Source: a virus. Taken from it: a stretch of DNA of 54,072 bases. This document shows, in pieces, positions 46,472 through 54,072 of the stretch. The notes beneath the pieces are model-generated. The model worked only from the letters and a program-made list of their open reading frames with translations, had not been told where the DNA came from and did no database searches. A program made the translations under genes and the position numbers. The stretch covers positions 1 to 54,072 of the IMG/VR virus record IMGVR_UViG_3300008339_000081; one strand, given 5' to 3'. Numbering within the stretch: the first letter of the stretch is position 1; each line of letters starts with the position of its first letter.

Positions 46472-46996
46472 ATGGCACGAATAGGATTAGCAGGAACAGT
46501 ATCAGTAGGCAAAAGCACTTTAGTTAAAGAGCTAGCCAAATTAGAACAATTTAAAGATTATCATGTAGCTACAGAACGTAGTAAATATTTACGTGATCAA
46601 GGAATCTTATTAAATGACGACTCAACAACTAAAGGACAATTTGTGTTTGCGGCAGAACGCAGTTTAGAATTAATGCATGATGATTTATTGACAGACAGAA
46701 CAATATATGATGTGTGTGCATTTACTATGAGTGCTAAGTCAATTAGTTGGGAAGATAAAATAAAATTAATTGAATCATTTTTAATAATTAGAGGTGATTA
46801 TGACGTTATAATTTATGTATCACCTGAAGGCGTTGATATTGAAGACAACGGTGTGCGCATAACGGATGCAGAATATCGTCAAAAAATTGATTTTGTTATA
46901 AAAGGTTTACTACAACAATATCCACCTAAAAAATTAATAGAAATTAAAGGTTCTACAGAAGAACGCATCAATTCAATACTTTCCCAAATAAACTAA
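46472..46996 (+). CDS. P-loop nucleotide kinase-like protein
   Basis: A 174-residue protein. GTVSVGKST (residues 8-16) is a Walker A, and LTDRTIYDVCAFTM (near 74) resembles the 'D-R' and lid part of small AAA_28/NadR-type kinases. Related phage proteins are annotated as ATPases or nucleoside-type kinases; substrate unknown. The next gene begins within the late motif that follows. Confidence 0.65.
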   Translation: MARIGLAGTVSVGKSTLVKELAKLEQFKDYHVATERSKYLRDQGILLNDDSTTKGQFVFAAERSLELMHDDLLTDRTIYDVCAFTMSAKSISWEDKIKLIESFLIIRGDYDVIIYVSPEGVDIEDNGVRITDAEYRQKIDFVIKGLLQQYPPKKLIEIKGSTEERINSILSQIN

Positions 46997-47004
46997 TATT
47001 TATG
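46996..47004 (+). promoter_or_regulatory. Late-type promoter motif
   Basis: ATATTTATG at the stop of the kinase gene; the motif's ATG (47002) is an unlikely start because the next ATG, 47029, opens the tag sequence. Confidence 0.5.
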
Positions 47005-47028
47005 TATACAGAAATAAACGCAAACATC

Positions 47029-47925
47029 ATGACCCCGAAACAAATTCGTGCCGTAGTTAAAGAAGTAATATCAGAAGTAGGATTATATACATTAAAAAAT
47101 CCAACAGATGCCACTAAAGGTTTATCGTCAGTAATTGATCCTGATGATAATACAGAAAAATCTTCTGCTTTTCAACAAAAATATAAAAAAGTAACGGAAA
47201 TGGCTCGTAAAGCTAAAGGATACCAAATTGTTGATCCTGAATTTGATACCACACCATATGCTACTAAAATGATTAGTGGTGTGTCAGTAGCTGATGTTAT
47301 TAATTACATTAAAGAGAATCCAGGTGTAGAAAAGAAAGATATCCAAGATCAATTTAACTTTATTCGTCCACAAATAGCAAATGCGTTAATGAATGGTTTG
47401 AAAGATGCCGGTGTTATAGCTAAAATGGGTGAAGTAGTAGTGGATGATGAAACGGGAGAGACTACAGTAGTTAGTGAACCTGAAACAGTCTCAGGACCAC
47501 CCAGTATGGAAGATTTTTTCATAGGTGGAAGAACAGGTGAATTTTTCCCATCTGGTATGCCTCAACCTGAAGAAGAGGAAGAGCCAGAAATGCCAGAACT
47601 ACCAATGGACAGACCATCAGTAGGAGGATTATCAGATGAAGATTATAATGCTTGGATGGATTATTCTAAATTTAAAGAACGTTTAGCTAGAACTAAAAGT
47701 GCATTAACACAAGCTAAAAAAATGGGTAAAAGTAGAGATGATTTATCATTAGGTTCAAGCGAAGTAGAACGTTTAACTAAATTAAAAGCATCTCTTGAAC
47801 AACGTGTTCAAAGTATAATTGATTCAAACGAATACGTTAGAAATAAAGTAGAACAAGAAAAAAACGCTCCATCTGAAGATGAAATAATGGAACGGTTCCA
47901 AAAGTTAGCAAATATAATAAAATGA
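47029..47925 (+). CDS. Tagged protein with winged-helix-like middle
   Basis: A 298-residue protein from ATG 47029, starting MTPKQIRAVVKEVISEVG, with V-K-E at 10-12. The longer frame from 47002 would add nine residues before the tag and begins inside the late promoter motif. The middle (VADVINYIKENPGVEKKDIQ, then IANALMNGLKDAGVIAKMG) is a winged-helix pattern with a following beta hairpin. The rest is an acidic linker and a coiled coil. Predicted packaged DNA-binding protein. Confidence 0.6.
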   Translation: MTPKQIRAVVKEVISEVGLYTLKNPTDATKGLSSVIDPDDNTEKSSAFQQKYKKVTEMARKAKGYQIVDPEFDTTPYATKMISGVSVADVINYIKENPGVEKKDIQDQFNFIRPQIANALMNGLKDAGVIAKMGEVVVDDETGETTVVSEPETVSGPPSMEDFFIGGRTGEFFPSGMPQPEEEEEPEMPELPMDRPSVGGLSDEDYNAWMDYSKFKERLARTKSALTQAKKMGKSRDDLSLGSSEVERLTKLKASLEQRVQSIIDSNEYVRNKVEQEKNAPSEDEIMERFQKLANIIK

Positions 47926-48584
47926 CAAATAAATTAATATGGTTATTAATAGGAATAGTAGTAGGTATTTTACTTACTACTTATTCTGTTTGTAATGGTC
48001 CGTCGGACGCTAAATTTCAACAAACAATAGATAGCTTGAATAAAGTAATTGATTCTGAAAAAATAATTGTAGACGAACAAAATTTAATTATTGCTGGTTT
48101 AGCTAAAAAGGACTCAGCTTTAGCAAAACAAGTAGTTTATTTAGCCCAAGAAAGAAATAAAGCTAGAGCTGAAGCTAATAAAAAAGCAAATAACCCTAAT
48201 TTATCTAATTCAGATACATTACATAAATTTTTTGTAGACAGATACCCAACTGAAGATAAAACAGCATTTTCTTTACCTAAGGAATCAGCAGTAGGTGCTG
48301 CTCGTGATCTATTATATTGTGATGGTGATAGACAAGATTTATCATATGCTGATAGTATTAACACTGTATTAGGTCAACAGATAGTCATTAAAGACAGTAC
48401 TATACACTCGTTCCAAATAAAAGATACAGCACAACAAAATATCATATCTTTACAAGATGTAAAGTATAATACTTTAAATAAAGAGTATACTAAAGTAAAT
48501 ACTCAAAATAAGCTTTTAAAATTAAGTACTAAGGCCGTAACTGCTGTTGCTGCTATTTTAACTGTAATACTTGTAGTAAAATAA
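47922..48584 (+). CDS. Membrane-anchored coiled-coil protein
   Basis: A 220-residue protein with an N-terminal membrane span (about residues 4-22, IWLLIGIVVGILLTT), long periplasmic-type coiled coil (about 30-90 and 145-195) and a second hydrophobic segment at the C-terminus (AVTAVAAILTVILVV). A spanin-like or tail-associated role is possible. It overlaps the preceding gene by four bases and precedes the terminase. Confidence 0.55.
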   Translation: MTNKLIWLLIGIVVGILLTTYSVCNGPSDAKFQQTIDSLNKVIDSEKIIVDEQNLIIAGLAKKDSALAKQVVYLAQERNKARAEANKKANNPNLSNSDTLHKFFVDRYPTEDKTAFSLPKESAVGAARDLLYCDGDRQDLSYADSINTVLGQQIVIKDSTIHSFQIKDTAQQNIISLQDVKYNTLNKEYTKVNTQNKLLKLSTKAVTAVAAILTVILVVK

Positions 48585-48612
48585 ATATCTTATTTGAGAT
48601 AATAAATCTTAT

Positions 48613-48621
48613 ATATTTATA
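48613..48621 (+). promoter_or_regulatory. Late-type promoter motif
   Basis: ATATTTATA, 20 bases before the terminase ATG 48642. Confidence 0.55.
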
Positions 48622-48641
48622 TACAACACATTGTGTAGTAT

Positions 48642-50240
48642 ATGAGTAATCAACAACAAATTAAGGAGATCATAAAGCAAGAATACATTAAATGTGCTAC
48701 TGATCCAATCCATTTTTTTCGTAAATATTGTTATATAACCCATCCTGTAAAAGGACGAGTACTATTTCACCTATATCCATTTCAGGCCGATACATTACAA
48801 GATATTCGAGATAATAGATTTACTATCATCAATAAATCTCGCCAGTTAGGTATATCAACTCTAGTAGCTGGATATTCATTATGGACTATGTTATTCCATA
48901 AAGATAAAACAGTACTATGTATCGCTACTAAACAAGAAACCGCTAAAGGCATGGTTGAAAAAGTACAGTTTATGTATAACAATCTTCCTAGTTGGTTAAG
49001 AGGTAATCAAAAACCTATTTCCGATAACAAATTATCACTTAAATTAGCTAATAACTCTCAAATCGTAGCTACATCAGCAGCATCCGATGCTGGTCGATCA
49101 TACGCAGTATCTTTACTAATAGTGGATGAGGCTGCGTTTATCGAGGGTATTGATAAAATATACACGAGTATTAAACCTACAATTGCTACTGGTGGTGGTA
49201 TTATAGCTTTATCTTCACCTAATGGTGTAGGTAACTGGTTTCATAGAATGTATACTGAAGCAGAAGTTGGTGACAACGACTTTAAAGCAATTAAATTACC
49301 ATGGAATTTACACCCTGATCGTGTTGCCCCTGTAGACCCTGAATGGGAACAAAGAGAACGATCTAATATGTCGCCTCGTGAATTTGCTCAAGAATATGAT
49401 TGTGACTTTTTAGGATCAGGTAATACTGTAATAGAATCAGAAATTTTAGGATTTTACGAGCAAACATATATTCAAGATCCTATAGAAAGACGATTAATGG
49501 GGGGTGATTTATGGATATGGCAATATCCAAATTACTCTAAAAACTATATAGTATGTGCTGACGTTGCTCGTGGTGATGGAACTGACTATTCTACATTCCA
49601 TGTTATTGATTTAGAAAATTGTGAGCAAGTAGCCGAATACAAATCTCAGGTTAGTACCCGTGAATTTGGTCATGTATTAGTTTCTATAGCAGGTGAATAC
49701 AACAATGCTTTACTCGTAGTAGAAAACGCTAATATAGGATGGGACGTTGTAAATACAATTATAGAACGAGGATATCCTAATCTATATTATTCACCTAGAT
49801 CATATGGTGAAATGAATATAGATAAATGGATGGCCAAAATGGAAAGCGATAACACAGTTCCTGGTTTTACTAACTCTACTCGTACAAGACCACTTGTCAT
49901 CTCAAAGATGGAGACGTACATTAGAGAAAGATCGTTTATTTTTCACTCTAAACGTCTATTAGAAGAGCTACGTGTGTTTATTTGGCAAAATGGTAAAGCA
50001 CAAGCGCAAAATGGATATAATGATGATTTGGCAATGGCATTAGGTATTGGTTTATTTGTTCGTGACACTGGTCTAAAATTTAGCGCTCAAGGTTTAGATT
50101 TAACTAGAGCAGCTGTTTTAAATATAAGCAATACTAAAACCCCAGGAATGTATAGTAACATGCAACCGGGATTTCAAAATCCATACCAACTAGATAATGG
50201 TGTTGGTGGAGTAGAAGATATTAGCTGGTTATTAGGCTAA
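48642..50240 (+). CDS. terL: Terminase large subunit, gp17-like
   Basis: A 532-residue protein, the motor that packages DNA. KSRQLGIST (residues 65-73) is a Walker A with Lys at the start of the loop and Ile in place of the usual GK lysine. LLIVDEAAF (Asp 162, Glu 163) is Walker B, and ALSSPNG (189-195) is the coupling motif. The nuclease half has CADVARGDGTDY (Asp 307), LVVENANIGWD (Glu 361) and YNDDLAMALG (Asp 461/462), the RNase-H-like metal site. The length fits T4-like terminases. The small subunit is not obvious nearby. Confidence 0.9.
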   Translation: MSNQQQIKEIIKQEYIKCATDPIHFFRKYCYITHPVKGRVLFHLYPFQADTLQDIRDNRFTIINKSRQLGISTLVAGYSLWTMLFHKDKTVLCIATKQETAKGMVEKVQFMYNNLPSWLRGNQKPISDNKLSLKLANNSQIVATSAASDAGRSYAVSLLIVDEAAFIEGIDKIYTSIKPTIATGGGIIALSSPNGVGNWFHRMYTEAEVGDNDFKAIKLPWNLHPDRVAPVDPEWEQRERSNMSPREFAQEYDCDFLGSGNTVIESEILGFYEQTYIQDPIERRLMGGDLWIWQYPNYSKNYIVCADVARGDGTDYSTFHVIDLENCEQVAEYKSQVSTREFGHVLVSIAGEYNNALLVVENANIGWDVVNTIIERGYPNLYYSPRSYGEMNIDKWMAKMESDNTVPGFTNSTRTRPLVISKMETYIRERSFIFHSKRLLEELRVFIWQNGKAQAQNGYNDDLAMALGIGLFVRDTGLKFSAQGLDLTRAAVLNISNTKTPGMYSNMQPGFQNPYQLDNGVGGVEDISWLLG

Positions 50241-50241
50241 C

Positions 50242-50250
50242 ATATTTATT
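50242..50250 (+). promoter_or_regulatory. Late-type promoter motif
   Basis: ATATTTATT, 19 bases before ATG 50270. Confidence 0.55.
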
Positions 50251-50269
50251 AATATATTAAGTATATAAA

Positions 50270-52174
50270 ATGGCAGAAAATAATATAAATAACACGGGAC
50301 TATTTGGGCAATTAAGACGTCTATTTAGTACTGATGTTATCATTAGAAATGTAGGCGGAAAACAACTAAAAACAACAGATGTTGACCGCATTCAAGCATA
50401 TGGTAACGTAAAAACAAATGCCCTGATTGATAGGTTTACTAAACTCCATAGATATGGAGCTAATATGCCTTATAATCCTACAATGAATTACCAAACACTT
50501 CGTATTCAGTTATATACTGATTATGAAGCAATGGATACAGAATCAATCATAGCCTCTGCTCTTGATATTGTAGCTGATGAAGCTACATTAAAAAATGAAA
50601 CAGGAGAAATAATTCAAATTAGAAGTTCAGACGAAAATATTCAACGCATATTGTATAATTTATTCTACGATATTTTAAATATTGAATTTAATTTATGGGT
50701 ATGGATTAGAAATATGTGTAAGTATGGTGATTTTTATTTACACTTAGACATAGCTGAAAAATTTGGAGTATATAATGTATCTCCATTATCAGTTTATGAT
50801 ATGGTTCGTGAAGAAGGAACTGATCCTGAAAATCCTAATTATGTATGCTTTAAGATAGATCCAATGGTTATTGCTGCTGGTGGTATTAATAGCCGTATAA
50901 ACGATAGAGAGGGAAAGATTAAATTTGAAAACTACGAAATAGCTCACTTTAGATTATTAGCAGATGCTAACTATCTTCCATATGGTAGATCATACATAGA
51001 GCCAGCTCGTAAAACATATAAACAATATATTTTAATGAAAGATGCGATGTTACTACATCGTATTACTCGCGCCCCAGAAAAACGTGTATTTTACGTTGAT
51101 ATTGGAAATATGCCACCAAATGAGGTTGATGGTTATATGGAGCGTTTAAAGCAAAAAATGAAGAAAACTCCTTATATTGACCAAAACACAGGTGAATATA
51201 ATCTTAAATATAACATGATGAATGTTATGGAGGATTTCTATATACCTCAACGTGGTACTAATTCAAATACTAAAATCGATACTATTAAAGGATTAGAGTA
51301 TAATGCTATTGAGGACGTAAATTTCTTACGTGATGAAATGTTAGCTGCTCTTAAAGTACCTAAAGCGTTTTTTGGATTTGAAAAAGATTTAACAGGTAAA
51401 GCAACATTAGCAGCTGAAGATATTCGTTTTGCTCGCACAGTAGAACGTATCCAACGTATTGTATTATCCGAATTATATAAAATAGCATTAGTTCATTTAT
51501 ATGTTCAAGGATACGATGGTGAATCATTAGGTAATTTTGAATTATCATTAACTACTCCTTCAATCATATATGATCAAGAGAAAATAGCTATATGGAAAGA
51601 AAAAGTTGCATTAGCTAAAGACTTATTAGATACTAATTTAATCCCGTCTGATTGGATTTATGATAATGTATTTAAACTATCAGAAGATCAATATGATGAA
51701 TTACGTGATTTAGTAATGGAAGATAAAAAACGTACATTCCGTTTAGGCCAAATCGAAAACGAGGGTAATGACCCAGCTAAATCAGGTAAATCATACGGAA
51801 CACCTCATGACTTAGCAGCACTGTATGGTCGTGGTAGAACAGGAATGGAAGCACAACAAAACATACCTGGTGGATATGATGAAAAAGCACCAATAGGTCG
51901 TCCAAAAGAAAAATCTTCTATTATAAACACACAGAAAGATCCATTAGGTAAAGATAGATTAGGTAAAAAAGGCATGAATACTCTATATACTGCTAATAAA
52001 CCTAGTAATGATATGGATAGTGGTACACCTAAAGGTGGTTCTCCATTAGCATTAACTGAACTACATAAGAATAAGCATTTACTTGAATCTATGAATCATT
52101 TAAGAAAAGATATAGTATATAATCCTGATTTAGATTCTGACTTATTATCTGAAGAAAATATTAAGGACATATAA
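50270..52174 (+). CDS. Portal protein, gp20-like
   Basis: A 634-residue protein. The segments YRLQYTDYEAMDTESIIASA-like (actual: RIQLYTDYEAMDTESIIASA), YGRSYIEPARKTYKQYILMK, then RITRAPEKRVFYVDIGNMPP, and KVPKAFFGFEKDLTGKATLA, are hallmarks of T4-type portals. Portals form the 12-fold ring through which DNA enters the head. It directly follows the terminase, a common phage order. The C-terminal 130 residues are polar and Gly/Pro/Lys-rich. Confidence 0.9.
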   Translation: MAENNINNTGLFGQLRRLFSTDVIIRNVGGKQLKTTDVDRIQAYGNVKTNALIDRFTKLHRYGANMPYNPTMNYQTLRIQLYTDYEAMDTESIIASALDIVADEATLKNETGEIIQIRSSDENIQRILYNLFYDILNIEFNLWVWIRNMCKYGDFYLHLDIAEKFGVYNVSPLSVYDMVREEGTDPENPNYVCFKIDPMVIAAGGINSRINDREGKIKFENYEIAHFRLLADANYLPYGRSYIEPARKTYKQYILMKDAMLLHRITRAPEKRVFYVDIGNMPPNEVDGYMERLKQKMKKTPYIDQNTGEYNLKYNMMNVMEDFYIPQRGTNSNTKIDTIKGLEYNAIEDVNFLRDEMLAALKVPKAFFGFEKDLTGKATLAAEDIRFARTVERIQRIVLSELYKIALVHLYVQGYDGESLGNFELSLTTPSIIYDQEKIAIWKEKVALAKDLLDTNLIPSDWIYDNVFKLSEDQYDELRDLVMEDKKRTFRLGQIENEGNDPAKSGKSYGTPHDLAALYGRGRTGMEAQQNIPGGYDEKAPIGRPKEKSSIINTQKDPLGKDRLGKKGMNTLYTANKPSNDMDSGTPKGGSPLALTELHKNKHLLESMNHLRKDIVYNPDLDSDLLSEENIKDI

Positions 52175-52181
52175 TTATTAC

Positions 52182-52190
52182 ATATTTATA
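52182..52190 (+). promoter_or_regulatory. Late-type promoter motif
   Basis: ATATTTATA, 18 bases before ATG 52209. Confidence 0.5.
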
Positions 52191-52208
52191 GATAGTGTAC
52201 ACTTTTTT

Positions 52209-53063
52209 ATGAAAATTAAACACAACAAATTTAAAAACACGGGCATATTATTTGAACTACTTGTTAGACAAATAGCATCCGATACTATATCTAACAAAGA
52301 CTCAGCAGCTATTGATTTAGTTAAGAAATATTTTAACAAAACTGAATTAGCTAAAGAATACAAATTGTATCAAGTTCTTGTAAACTCTAAAGCACTTACT
52401 GAAAGTAAAGCGGAGATATTCATAAATAGTACTCTAAATGCATCATCGCGTTTAAATAAATCTACTTTACGTAAAGAAAAGTATAATTTGATTAAAGAAA
52501 TTCGCGAGCATTACAATATAGAAGAATTTTTTAAAGCAAAAATCAACCACTACTCACAGTATGCTGCTGTGTATAATTTAATAGAGGCTCAAAACTCAAG
52601 TGAGTTTGTTGAACCTAATCAAATTATAGATAATAAAGTAACATTACTGGAGCATATCACACGTAAAGAAGTAAATAAAGATCAGGTTAAAGACCGTATT
52701 CTTGAAGAATATGCTAAGATGGATAAAGGTACTCGTTTACTAGCTTACAGAGTATTGCTAGAAAGATTTAACAAAAAATATTCTACTCTGAATAATAAGC
52801 AAAAAACAGTATTAAAAGAATACATCAACAATATTACCAACACAACAGCATTAAAAGAATTTGTTAACACTCAGTATGCTTTAATTACTAAAGAATTAAC
52901 AGAACTAGTTAAAAGTGTTGATGACAAAACAACTCAAATTAAATTAACTGAAGTAATTAATTTACTACAGCCTCTTAATAAAAATCAAAACGTAAAGGAC
53001 GAAAATATCATCTCTTTACTCCAGTACCACCAATTAATTAACGAGTTAAATTCTATTAAATGA
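52209..53063 (+). CDS. Conserved head-module protein
   Basis: A 284-residue, all-helical, lysine-rich protein. FKNTGILFELLVRQIASDTI (residues 8-27) is a pattern I recall from a conserved protein next to the portal in T4-like phages of marine bacteria. It lies where T4 has the prohead core genes (67/68), so a scaffold or core role is possible by position. It overlaps the next gene by four bases. Confidence 0.6.
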   Translation: MKIKHNKFKNTGILFELLVRQIASDTISNKDSAAIDLVKKYFNKTELAKEYKLYQVLVNSKALTESKAEIFINSTLNASSRLNKSTLRKEKYNLIKEIREHYNIEEFFKAKINHYSQYAAVYNLIEAQNSSEFVEPNQIIDNKVTLLEHITRKEVNKDQVKDRILEEYAKMDKGTRLLAYRVLLERFNKKYSTLNNKQKTVLKEYINNITNTTALKEFVNTQYALITKELTELVKSVDDKTTQIKLTEVINLLQPLNKNQNVKDENIISLLQYHQLINELNSIK

Positions 53064-54072
53064 TGAAAGTATCTTTATTAAAACAGATTATTAAAGAAGA
53101 ACTAGAAAATGTTCTTGAAAATGAATCTAGTAACTGGGATACATTATATAATTGGTTAAATATTTATACTAGAAATGATGATAAAGCTAAATCATTTTTA
53201 TATAAACATAACATAATAAATGGTACTTGGTTAAAAAAAGCACTTGATTCAGGTGAAGTAACTATTGATCAAATAGATAACTTAGCTAAGAATCCTGAAG
53301 GTCAAAGCTTATCTGATTTATCTATGTATAAAAAATTAATGGGTATGAATGAAGAATCAGCTACTGGCGCTATTGGTGTTGGAGCAGGTCCTATTCAAAC
53401 CCCATATGCTTTTGCTCCTAAAGGACAAAAGAAAAATAAAGCAACTAAATACGCTGAAAAAATGGGATTTAAAACAGTTAAAGGTATGCCTAAAAATTCT
53501 AAAATGTTAGATTATAAAGAACTTTGGAAAGGTAAAAAATCAGCAATGAATGAACAAAATATTAAATACCAAGAATCTGCAAATAATATACTATCAGCAA
53601 TAAAACCTATTTTTGAAGAAGCTAAAATAGTTTATTCAGGTAAAAATAAAAATTTAGCCAGAGTACAAATACCTGTTGATTATGCAGATGGTTCTGGATT
53701 TATGACTTTAATATGTGGAGAAACTACATCTGGTGATAAACCATATTTTGTTTTAGAAATAGATAATTTAGGAAGAGAAGAAGGATATACTTATTTTAAT
53801 AATATTGAATCTTTAATAGAATATATTAAAAGTAGTAAAATAACAGGTGAAGAACCATTTGATTATCCTTTAGAAGAAGTGTTGAATAATCTTATTAAAG
53901 AAGAATTATTAAACGAAGTATCGTATAATAAATTTAAAAACGAAGTTAAATATAGAACTAAAGCAGAAATGCTTCATAAAAGTATTCGTGAAGTAAAACG
54001 TAAATTATCTGAAGTAGATCAATTAATTGAATATACTACTCGTATTAAACAAGAATTAAGTGAAAACGAAGA
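53060..54072 (+). CDS. Tagged head-module protein, 3' end beyond window
   Basis: An open frame from ATG 53060 or 53063 to the window edge, at least 337 codons. It starts MKVSLLKQIIKEELENVL, the clearest copy of the tag with I-K-E at 10-12. The C-terminal visible part contains a second tag-like stretch, NNLIKEELLNEVSYNKFKNE, followed by a coiled coil (HKSIREVKRKLSEVDQLIEY). Position after the portal and the two tag-like sites suggest a prohead core or scaffold protein cleaved more than once. The true end and function need the adjoining sequence. Confidence 0.65.
   Translation, partial: MMKVSLLKQIIKEELENVLENESSNWDTLYNWLNIYTRNDDKAKSFLYKHNIINGTWLKKALDSGEVTIDQIDNLAKNPEGQSLSDLSMYKKLMGMNEESATGAIGVGAGPIQTPYAFAPKGQKKNKATKYAEKMGFKTVKGMPKNSKMLDYKELWKGKKSAMNEQNIKYQESANNILSAIKPIFEEAKIVYSGKNKNLARVQIPVDYADGSGFMTLICGETTSGDKPYFVLEIDNLGREEGYTYFNNIESLIEYIKSSKITGEEPFDYPLEEVLNNLIKEELLNEVSYNKFKNEVKYRTKAEMLHKSIREVKRKLSEVDQLIEYTTRIKQELSENE

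Noticed and set aside
1-54072. CRISPR array
   Set aside because: No series of direct repeats with regular spacers was seen; the recurrent ATCACAATTAATAA leaders are promoter-linked and irregularly spaced.
1-54072. Prophage integrase or attachment sites
   Set aside because: No integrase-type gene was recognised. The repeated tRNA ends are parts of complete tRNA-like elements on both sides of the molecule's core, not att-type half copies.
11521-54072. Classical T4 late promoters (TATAAATA)
   Set aside because: The motif that recurs before late starts reads ATATTTAT on the coding strand, the opposite orientation, so T4-type sites are not claimed.

Overview
The window is a stretch of an AT-rich, T4-like (myovirus-type) phage genome whose host is most likely a member of the Bacteroidota. 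The host call rests on the promoters: nearly every gene in the first 11 kb follows a GGCAA/GTCAA box, then 11 bases, then TAnnTTTA, which matches the -33/-7 architecture of Bacteroidota sigma factors. Shine-Dalgarno sequences are nearly absent. The T4-like call rests on a recognisable large terminase, portal, gp25-like and gp6-like baseplate wedge proteins, a gp5-like hub/spike protein and a gp55-like late sigma factor. Almost everything is on the + strand.

Bases 1-10.97 kb are an early-type region of about 35 very small genes, each with its own promoter or in a two- to four-gene coupled string. It includes two AT-hook proteins, a clan-CD-peptidase-like protein, several single-pass membrane or lipoprotein-like peptides and two irregular tRNA-like RNAs. 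Many promoters sit inside perfect hairpins, with the -33 box in the loop and a T-run leading into the -7 box, so terminator and promoter are fused. Two intergenic stretches (5743-6060 and 6439-6755) look like structured non-coding RNA. At 10.97-11.51 kb there is a GC-rich, palindrome-dense patch and a small minus-strand island with a third tRNA-like RNA.

From 11.5 kb to the right end is the late region. A gp55-like sigma gene lies near its start, and many transcription units are preceded by ATATTTATN instead of the two-box early promoter. The order is: hypothetical genes and late sigma (11.5-14.4 kb); baseplate hub, gp25, gp6 and large tail proteins (14.4-28.9 kb), interrupted by a lipoprotein cassette and an endolysin-like gene; kinase-like protein, GIY-YIG nuclease, primase, PD-(D/E)XK nuclease and metallopeptidase (28.8-32.5 kb); a long run of small proteins (33.1-48.6 kb), interrupted by a DEDDy exonuclease, an FAD oxidoreductase, a homing endonuclease and a P-loop kinase; then terminase, portal and the start of the head module (48.6-54.07 kb).

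The main candidate for an undescribed system is a family of about 14 late proteins with different C-terminal parts but a shared short amphipathic N-terminus. It takes two forms, MIKLTD(I/L)LxE and MKxxxLRxxIxEEL, and ends in the (L/I)-x-E motif used by T4-type prohead proteases. This resembles a capsid-targeting tag and suggests a large set of proteins packaged with the DNA and delivered on infection. The second candidate is the recurring terminator-promoter hairpin, and the third is the trio of tRNA-like RNAs with identical ends and different cores. All functional calls come from motif recognition by eye; no database search was run.
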